Of a stretch of 37,345 nt of DNA, positions 32,769-37,345 are shown in pieces. The DNA lies in NCBI GenBank assembly GCA_021158225.1, contig JAGGUZ010000009.1, positions 1 through 37,345 of the forward strand. Reading direction: 5' to 3'. Both the position numbers and the translations under genes were made by a program. The stretch comes from a bacterium (GTDB taxonomy: Bacteria; Patescibacteriota; Gracilibacteria; UBA1369; PNNO01). Each line of letters opens with the position of its first letter. The stretch's first letter is position 1. The notes beneath the pieces are model-generated. The model saw only the letters and a program-made list of their open reading frames with translations, did not search any database and was not told the origin of the DNA.

Positions 32769-32845
32769 GCACCCGTAGCTCAGCTGGATAGAGCGCAGCC
32801 TTGCGGAGGCTGAGGTCACAGGTTCGAATCCTGTCGGGTGTACCA
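32769..32845 (+). tRNA. tRNA-Arg (GCG)
   Basis: 77 nt with an encoded CCA. The acceptor GCACCCG pairs with CGGGTGT (one G-U), and the anticodon stem CAGCC/GGCTG encloses TTGCGGA, anticodon GCG. Most bacteria read CGU/CGC with an ACG tRNA edited to inosine; a GCG version needs no TadA editing. Confidence 0.93.
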
Positions 32846-32874
32846 GAATGGTTTTTAAATTGACTGATTTACCA

Positions 32875-32930
32875 GACTATGATAAGCTCCGCTCGTCAAA
32901 TAGTTTTGTTGTCCAAGGGGGAGCATAGTC
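32875..32930 (+). promoter_or_regulatory. Structured leader candidate upstream of the cold-shock gene
   Basis: GACTAT (32875-32880) with ATAGTC (32925-32930) and GCTCC (32886-32890) with GGAGC (32920-32924) together make an 11-bp stem with a 5-nt bulge and a 29-nt apical loop. It lies 60 nt upstream of the cold-shock ATG. A TTGACT at 32860-32865 could be a -35, but no good -10 follows at 17 bp. Confidence 0.4.
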
Positions 32931-32990
32931 GAGTTTCATTCTAGGCATTCAAAGTTTGATACCAAAAACAATTTTCTTACACATTGAAAA

Positions 32991-33191
32991 ATGCAAGAAG
33001 GAACTATAGCTCGTCTTACGGACAGAGGATTCGGATTCATTTCCAGAGATGGAGAAGAAAAAGATCTTTTTTTCCATTCAAATGAGCTTGTAGATGTAAA
33101 GTTTGAAGATCTTCACGAAGGAGACAAGGTAACTTTTGAAGTTGCTGAAGGTCCTAAAGGTCCAAACGCTACTAAAGTTAGCCTAGCTTAA
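32991..33191 (+). CDS. cspA: Cold-shock domain protein
   Basis: 66 residues, a lone cold-shock (OB-fold) domain. RNP1 RGFGFISR (12-19) and RNP2 DLFFHS (25-30) carry the aromatic residues that stack on single-stranded nucleic acid. Such proteins are RNA chaperones that melt structure in mRNA. Constitutive and cold-induced members cannot be told apart from sequence. It is a single gene with a possibly structured leader and its own terminator. Confidence 0.95.
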   Translation: MQEGTIARLTDRGFGFISRDGEEKDLFFHSNELVDVKFEDLHEGDKVTFEVAEGPKGPNATKVSLA

Positions 33192-33203
33192 TTAATTAGG
33201 TAA

Positions 33204-33234
33204 AAGCCTCTCTATTTTCTGAGGGGCTTTTTTT
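33204..33234. terminator. Bidirectional terminator between cspA and the HAD gene
   Basis: AAGCCTCTC (33204-33212) pairs with GAGGGGCTT (33221-33229) over 9 bp (one G-U), followed by seven T on the plus strand. On the minus strand the HAD stop codon (33233-33235) overlaps the A/T flank and a TTTT follows the same stem, so it serves both convergent genes. Confidence 0.88.
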
Positions 33235-33871
33235 AAATATCTATTAATTTTTCCAAATCGGCTGGTTTATTAAAAAGAAATTCCGGCTTGAATTGCTTAA
33301 GAATTTCTTTTGAATGATATCCCCAAGATGTAGCCACACTGTGTACGCAAGCTTTTTTGCCTTCTTTAATGTCGCCTACCGTATCTCCTATATAAAAGGT
33401 GGAATTACAATCAAAACTTAAATTCTGTTTAACTGAGCCTATTTTTTCTACTTTGCTTGTTTGTTCTTCCGCTCCGTGAATTTCTTTAAAAATATTATCG
33501 AACGAATATTTCTTTAAGAATTTTTTTATAATATCTGTATGATTTGAACTGATAATAACAAGAATATGTTTATTATCGTTTAAAATTTGAAGCACTTCTT
33601 TAATTCCATTAAAAGGTTTGTATGAATCTTCATTTTGGAAAGTCAATTTTTTCATATCATTAAGAAAATCATGAGCTTTGTCTTTGTGGAGCCCGAGATC
33701 TATTAATCCTTCATATACATTTTTATAAAACATTTTGCTGATATCCTCGTCACAAGTCGCAAACCGAAGCCCATATTTTTTATGAAGTTTATTATAGAAC
33801 ACGCGTACAAGCTTCATGGAATCGGCAATTACTCCGTCGAAATCAAACAGTAATAATTTTTTATTATTCAT
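33233..33871 (-). CDS. HAD-superfamily phosphatase (Gph-like)
   Basis: 212 residues with the four HAD motifs: I DFDGVIADS (10-18, nucleophile Asp10, acid Asp12), II Ser/Thr in IISSN (106-110), III lysine around 143-148 (EKIGSVK), and IV GDTVGDIKEG (162-171). A helical cap is inserted after motif I (about residues 19-80), the subclass I layout of phosphoglycolate phosphatase and beta-phosphoglucomutase-like enzymes. The substrate is not predictable. The strand runs towards cspA; a TATAAT lies 16 nt upstream of the start. Confidence 0.88.
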   Translation of the reverse strand: MNNKKLLLFDFDGVIADSMKLVRVFYNKLHKKYGLRFATCDEDISKMFYKNVYEGLIDLGLHKDKAHDFLNDMKKLTFQNEDSYKPFNGIKEVLQILNDNKHILVIISSNHTDIIKKFLKKYSFDNIFKEIHGAEEQTSKVEKIGSVKQNLSFDCNSTFYIGDTVGDIKEGKKACVHSVATSWGYHSKEILKQFKPEFLFNKPADLEKLIDI

Positions 33872-34001
33872 AGTGGTGAAAATTATAATACTAAATCTTC
33901 AAAACTTCACAACGAAAAGTTTGACAAAAATCAAAAAAATATTAATGACACTCATCCTAAATAAAAATAGTTGCTAGCTTAAGCCTCGTAACTATATACA
34001 A

Positions 34002-34077
34002 TGGTGGGTCATACTGGGCTCGAACCAGTGACCTTCTCCTTAAAAGGGAGCCGCTCTACCAACTGAGCTAATGACCC
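34002..34077 (-). tRNA. tRNA-Lys (TTT)
   Basis: 76 nt with an encoded CCA. The acceptor GGGTCAT pairs with ATGACCC, and the loop CTTTTAA carries anticodon TTT. One mismatched or weak pair closes the top of the anticodon stem (CTCC/GGAG is sound). Confidence 0.94.
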
Positions 34078-34089
34078 AAATGCCTACAC

Positions 34090-34118
34090 ATTCTACGAAT
34101 AGATAGCTTATATGGCAA
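34090..34118 (-). promoter_or_regulatory. Promoter of tRNA-Lys
   Basis: On the minus strand TTGCCA (34113-34118), a 17-bp spacer and TAGAAT (34090-34095). Initiation is about 6 nt upstream of the tRNA. It overlaps the upstream gene's coding end by none; the membrane-protein stop is at 34120. Confidence 0.75.
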
Positions 34119-34119
34119 G

Positions 34120-34692
34120 TTAATTTTCAATTTTGCCGGAAAATATACTAATTGAAATAAATGCAAGAGCCGGAAGTGCGAACCAAACACTATAATTATT
34201 CACAAGTGTTTTGGCTAAATTCGATTGATTGTAAATATCTTGAAAGGCGTTACTCGCAGAGCCACCACCTCCAATAAAAGAAGTTCCGGAAATAAAAATT
34301 AAAGAGATACTTACTATTAAACACGCACTTAAAAATCCGAATATCATATTTAAAAAGAGTCTTGTTGTTGCTGAGTTGTTTGTGGCGACATCTACAGAAT
34401 AAGACCCTTTAACGGATAAAAGAACTATTATAACTATAAATGTTAATATCTTTGTAAGTACAATCGCTTGATCCGGCGTTGATATATAAAAAAGATGTAG
34501 AAATTTCATAAAATTGTTCGAATTTACTATTGTCGCTCCAATAATATTTCCAACCGCATCTGCAAAAAAAGCTCCGATATATGTTGCGAGAATAACTTTT
34601 AAATTATTGTTTCTTCCTATAATAAAGCTGTATGCAACAATAATTCCAAAGAATACTATAATGAATAAATCCCATGTCAGACGCAAATCCAT
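34120..34692 (-). CDS. Multi-pass membrane protein (190 aa), family unclear
   Basis: 190 residues with about five hydrophobic helices: residues 7-26, 31-54, 75-95, 111-135 and 165-186. Between the last two lies a Gly/Ser/Asn-rich loop (GTSFIGGGGSASN). No signal peptide beyond the first helix and no charged catalytic motif are visible. The topology and length are reminiscent of CvpA-type envelope proteins, but I cannot assign it. It lies downstream of dnaJ (70 nt) and upstream of tRNA-Lys on the same strand. Confidence 0.65.
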   Translation of the reverse strand: MDLRLTWDLFIIVFFGIIVAYSFIIGRNNNLKVILATYIGAFFADAVGNIIGATIVNSNNFMKFLHLFYISTPDQAIVLTKILTFIVIIVLLSVKGSYSVDVATNNSATTRLFLNMIFGFLSACLIVSISLIFISGTSFIGGGGSASNAFQDIYNQSNLAKTLVNNYSVWFALPALAFISISIFSGKIEN

Positions 34693-34762
34693 AAAGTACT
34701 ATGTTAGATCAACTATTAATGTATAATATCTTTTTTCTTTTGGCAAGACTCTAGTTTCAAAT

Positions 34763-35914
34763 TTATTGAAAGAACCCCTTTTTACCGCCGGACTTAAGAT
34801 CAATTTTTGCTTCTTTTGCGAGTTCTCCGTAAAGTTCTCTTTCTTTTTTTGAAAGTTTTGAAGGTATATTTAAAATTATTTTTAAATAATGGTCGCCTTT
34901 TTGATTGGTGTTTAGTCTTGGCATTCCATATCCTTTTAGCTTAAATATTTTCCCGCTCGGAGTTCCTGCCGGTATTTTTAATTTAACATTGCCGTATATT
35001 GTTTTTACATCTATTTCATTTCCTAAAACTCCTTGAATTAAATGGATCGATTGTTCGGAATGTATATCGTCTCCACTTCTTACAAAATTTTTGCTTGGTG
35101 TTACCGTAATATGAAGATATAAATCACCGTATGGTCCGCCTTTTAATCCGGCTTCTCCTTTCCCGCTGAGGCGAATAGTGGAATCGTTACTTATGCCGGC
35201 AGGAATTTTAACTTTAACTTTCTCCGATACTCTTTTTCTTGTTGTGCCATGGCAGATTGTACATTTTTTCTCCGGCATTTGCCCTTCTCCGTGACATTCC
35301 GGACAAACTCTGGATGTGGCTATTTGTCCGAGTATTGTTTGTCTTACTTCTTTTACTTCCCCTGTCCCTCCACATGTTTTACAAGTTGAAATTTTACTTC
35401 CGGGTTCTGCGCCGGTTCCTTTACAGTGGTCGCATTTTTCCGCTTTTGTTATTTCAAGTTCTCTGCTTGTTCCGTTTACGCTCTCTTCAAAACTTATTTT
35501 TATGCGTGCTTCTATGTCTTCACCTCTCTTTGGTCCGTGTGCATGCCGACCTTTGTTTGTTCCATGGGATCCTCCCGTAAAAAAACTTTCGAATATATCG
35601 GCAAAACCACCTCCGAATCCTCCGCTAAACGATGAAAAATCAAATCCTTGCGCGTTTCCACTAAATCCTCCGAATCCTGAAGATCCTTCTGCTCCCTGAG
35701 TAGATCCGAATTGATCGTAAAAACTACGTTTTTGTTTGTCCGAAAGAGTTTCATACGCTTCGTTTATTTCTTTGAATTTTTGTTCGGACTCTTTGTCCCC
35801 TTTGTTTTTGTCGGGATGATATTTTTGAGCGAGTTTTCGATATGCTTTTTTAATATCTTGATCCGATGCGTTTCTATCGACGCCCAGAGTATCGTAAAAA
35901 TCTTTTTGTGACAT
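34763..35914 (-). CDS. dnaJ: Chaperone DnaJ (class A J-protein)
   Basis: 383 residues. The J domain (1-70) has the HPD motif at 33-35, followed by a Gly/Phe-rich linker with a DIF-containing stretch (ADIFESFF, 105-112). The zinc region has four cysteine pairs: 161/164, 178/181, 204/207 and 218/221. Three keep CxxCxGxG and the fourth is [10 protein letters not shown]-terminal substrate domain follows. DnaJ delivers unfolded clients to DnaK and stimulates its ATPase. dnaK and grpE are not in the window. The leader holds three 10-bp-spaced TTCGC repeats behind a clear promoter. Confidence 0.97.
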   Translation of the reverse strand: MSQKDFYDTLGVDRNASDQDIKKAYRKLAQKYHPDKNKGDKESEQKFKEINEAYETLSDKQKRSFYDQFGSTQGAEGSSGFGGFSGNAQGFDFSSFSGGFGGGFADIFESFFTGGSHGTNKGRHAHGPKRGEDIEARIKISFEESVNGTSRELEITKAEKCDHCKGTGAEPGSKISTCKTCGGTGEVKEVRQTILGQIATSRVCPECHGEGQMPEKKCTICHGTTRKRVSEKVKVKIPAGISNDSTIRLSGKGEAGLKGGPYGDLYLHITVTPSKNFVRSGDDIHSEQSIHLIQGVLGNEIDVKTIYGNVKLKIPAGTPSGKIFKLKGYGMPRLNTNQKGDHYLKIILNIPSKLSKKERELYGELAKEAKIDLKSGGKKGFFQ

Positions 35915-35949
35915 ATGTGATATTTTAGCTATTCTAAATAAGGATTTTG

Positions 35950-35974
35950 TTCGCAGAGTTTCGCCAAAGTTCGC
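35950..35974. repeat. Three TTCGC repeats at exact 10-bp spacing in the dnaJ leader
   Basis: TTCGC occurs at 35950-35954, 35960-35964 and 35970-35974, so each copy falls on the same DNA face. The copies lie between the dnaJ -10 (35989-35994) and its start. Cooperative protein binding or an RNA-level function in stress control are possible; it is not a CIRCE element. Confidence 0.6.
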
Positions 35975-35988
35975 TTCAGGCGGGCTCC

Positions 35989-36016
35989 ATTATATTACAT
36001 ATTGAAATTGAATCAA
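35989..36016 (-). promoter_or_regulatory. Promoter of dnaJ
   Basis: On the minus strand TTGATT (36011-36016), a 16-bp spacer and a perfect TATAAT (35989-35994). The leader is about 70 nt. It overlaps the opposing tRNA-Glu promoter. Confidence 0.75.
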
Positions 36017-36030
36017 ATTTTCGCTATTAG
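36002..36030 (+). promoter_or_regulatory. Promoter of tRNA-Glu, overlapping the dnaJ promoter
   Basis: TTGAAA (36002-36007), a 17-bp spacer and TATTAG (36025-36030). Initiation near 36037 is 4 nt before the tRNA. The dnaJ -35 (36011-36016) lies inside this spacer, so the two promoters should compete. Confidence 0.6.
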
Positions 36031-36040
36031 TAATGAGTGT

Positions 36041-36115
36041 GGCCTTATCGTCTAGCGGTTAGGACATCGCCCTCTCACGGCGGAAACAGGGGTTCGATTC
36101 CCCTTGAGGCTACCA
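36041..36115 (+). tRNA. tRNA-Glu (CTC)
   Basis: 75 nt with an encoded CCA. The acceptor GGCCTTA pairs with TGAGGCT (two G-U), and the loop CTCTCAC carries anticodon CTC between TCGCC/GGCGG. It reads GAG only; a TTC tRNA-Glu must exist elsewhere. Confidence 0.94.
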
Positions 36116-36617
36116 TCGCAATAAACAAAAGAATTCTTCAAGAAAATAGAATAAAAATGTGTCAATTCGATTTTAGAAACAAGCAGGTAGTTTTGATAGT
36201 TTCAAGTGGTGAGTTTTAGAAAGTATTTAAAAGTATTTAAATGGTAACCGCAAGCAAAAATAGTAAGTTGCAGACGAGAATAAATAGTAAGGGGAGTGGC
36301 GTGTATACCGCTAGTAATAGTAAGAAACTCGCATCAATTAATGTTGACTAAGTAGTGCCTATTGTTTAATCTTCATCTGAATACAGCGAAAAACAGGAAT
36401 TTTATGAACTCTCTAACGAGGGCTTAATGTTATTGCGTGCTAAATAATAATACGAATACCTTTATATATAAGCTCATTGAAAATTAGGCGGAGAAACTTA
36501 TAGAAACAACAATCGGTTGAGTCTTTGTACTGGGCTCAACATTTAATATATGCCCTTGGATCTTGGGCTCATAAAGGTCTGATTTTTTACCAATTATTTT
36601 TTTAACCTTAGAAAGCC
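36116..36617 (+). other. 500-bp non-coding stretch with short repeats upstream of the S-layer gene
   Basis: No plausible gene is visible. AAGTATTTAA is perfectly duplicated in tandem (36221-36240). AAATAGTAAG recurs at 36258-36267 and 36282-36291, with a variant TAATAGTAAG at 36315-36324. GTTGAGTC (36517-36524) pairs with GGCTCAAC (36534-36541), and TGGGCTCA recurs at 36532-36539 and 36565-36572, 33 bp apart. TTGTAC (36526-36531) and TATATG (36548-36553) with a 16-bp spacer are a candidate S-layer promoter. A long leader or an unannotated RNA is possible. Confidence 0.5.
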
Positions 36618-37345
36618 ATGGATCTTTCTTTGCGATCAATTCGCAAAAACATCGCGGCTCTCAGCGTTTTCGCACTTATTGCAAGCATGCTTGTGGTAGC
36701 AAATGTTGCAAACGCTGCAGCTACAGATGTTTATGGAGACATTGACGGTGGTGAGTGGTATGAAGACGCCGTTAATTGGGGACTTGACAATGGAGTCCTT
36801 AACGACACACAAGCTTATTTCCGTCCAGGAGATAACGCTTCACGTGCTGAATTCTTTACAATGGTTGCCAAAGGGGCTGCTATTCCGGAAACCGCATGTG
36901 ATGAAACTTTATTCCCGGATTTAGGTGCTGATCACTGGGGATGCGGATATATAACCGCAATGGCCAATGCCGGAATTGTTTCCGGTGATGGTGCAGGGTC
37001 TGCTACCGAAGGATATGTTCGTCCGAACGACCCAATTAATCGTGCTGAAGCTGCAAAAGTTATAGTTGAGGCATATGGTCTTACGGGAACTACACTTGGT
37101 TCAGATGTATTTACCGATGTAGATGTAGACGCTTGGTTTGATTCTTATATGGGAATTGCCAATGAAAATTGCGTTTTTCAAGGTGTTGACGGTGGGAACA
37201 CTGTTGAACCTGGTAGGAACATAAACAGAGCTGAATCTATTACTGTAGTACAACGCGGTGCAAACCCAACTACAGATTGTGCAGCTACAGTTACAACAGG
37301 AGCTCTAACAGTTGCTCTTGACGGATCTACACCTGACAGTGTTGA
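36618..37345 (+). CDS. S-layer protein with three SLH domains (partial, runs off right edge)
   Basis: The frame from ATG 36618 is open to the window end: 242 codons, C-terminus missing. A basic start and a hydrophobic core ending ANA-A (about residues 33-34) form a signal peptide. Three S-layer homology domains follow, at about residues 37-85, 98-155 and 163-215, each with the usual Asp-rich start and PxxxxNRAE-type motif (RPGDNASRAEF, RPNDPINRAEA, EPGRNINRAES). Such domains anchor proteins to secondary cell-wall polymer. A Thr-rich sequence then begins. In a Gram-positive-like CPR envelope this is probably the surface lattice or a cell-wall-bound protein. The base composition is richer in GC than its neighbours. 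Confidence 0.9.
   Translation, partial: MDLSLRSIRKNIAALSVFALIASMLVVANVANAAATDVYGDIDGGEWYEDAVNWGLDNGVLNDTQAYFRPGDNASRAEFFTMVAKGAAIPETACDETLFPDLGADHWGCGYITAMANAGIVSGDGAGSATEGYVRPNDPINRAEAAKVIVEAYGLTGTTLGSDVFTDVDVDAWFDSYMGIANENCVFQGVDGGNTVEPGRNINRAESITVVQRGANPTTDCAATVTTGALTVALDGSTPDSV

Noticed and set aside
35239-35754. Several open frames opposite dnaJ
   Set aside because: They mirror the repetitive Gly/Phe and zinc-finger region of dnaJ and lack independent similarity or promoters.
36157-36219. 20-codon frame after tRNA-Glu
   Set aside because: No ribosome-binding site, promoter or similarity; codon pattern is unremarkable.

Overview
The window looks like a piece of an AT-rich (about one third G+C by eye) chromosome of a Candidate Phyla Radiation (Patescibacteria) bacterium, and the gene set (S-layer protein with SLH domains, VirB2/TrbC-like pilin, PilB, DprA, a complete pentose phosphate block) fits a Peregrinibacteria-like lineage best. 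That placement is an inference. The standard code is used: TGA is a stop, for example in murB. Almost no start codon has a Shine-Dalgarno sequence; starts follow A/T-rich, unstructured leaders. Promoters are close to the sigma70 consensus, mostly with 17-bp spacers.

Layout. Positions 1-8019 are all on the minus strand: a large unrecognised helical/membrane protein cut by the left edge, a small hypothetical, aspartate aminotransferase, PEP carboxykinase, NAD kinase and a GT4-type glycosyltransferase. An intergenic region with two dyad operators (8051-8116) separates them from a plus-strand block: a membrane protein, a zinc-ribbon protein, recA-recX behind a promoter with a perfect palindrome in its spacer, nusA behind a terminator-like hairpin, a transposase remnant, and pilB. 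pilB converges with dprA, the last gene of murD-ftsE-dprA on the minus strand. RNase J, murB and the pilin-like gene follow on the plus strand, with tRNA-Tyr and tRNA-Thr opposed between them; then come a PRC-barrel protein, tRNA-Pro and dcd.

The metabolic core is 22823-32556 (minus strand): an amidohydrolase, argH, tal, pgi, tkt, gnd, zwf and pgl, with gaps of 2-25 nt and one clear promoter at 32594-32622. The last six genes carry glucose/fructose 6-phosphate through the oxidative branch (Zwf, Pgl, Gnd; NADPH and ribulose 5-phosphate) and the non-oxidative branch (Tkt, Tal), with Pgi recycling hexose phosphate. Only ribulose-phosphate epimerase and ribose-5-phosphate isomerase are missing from the window. 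NAD kinase (supplying NADP) and PEPCK/AspAT (linking oxaloacetate, PEP and aspartate) lie elsewhere in the window.

The right end has tRNA-Cys and tRNA-Arg(GCG), a cold-shock protein with a potentially structured leader, a HAD phosphatase, tRNA-Lys, a membrane protein, dnaJ (with three TTCGC repeats at exact 10-bp spacing in its leader), tRNA-Glu(CTC), a 500-bp non-coding stretch with short repeats, and an SLH-domain S-layer protein cut by the right edge.

Several of the longest open frames start too far upstream. I corrected recA, nusA, pilB, gnd and pckA using promoters, terminators, neighbouring genes and family lengths.
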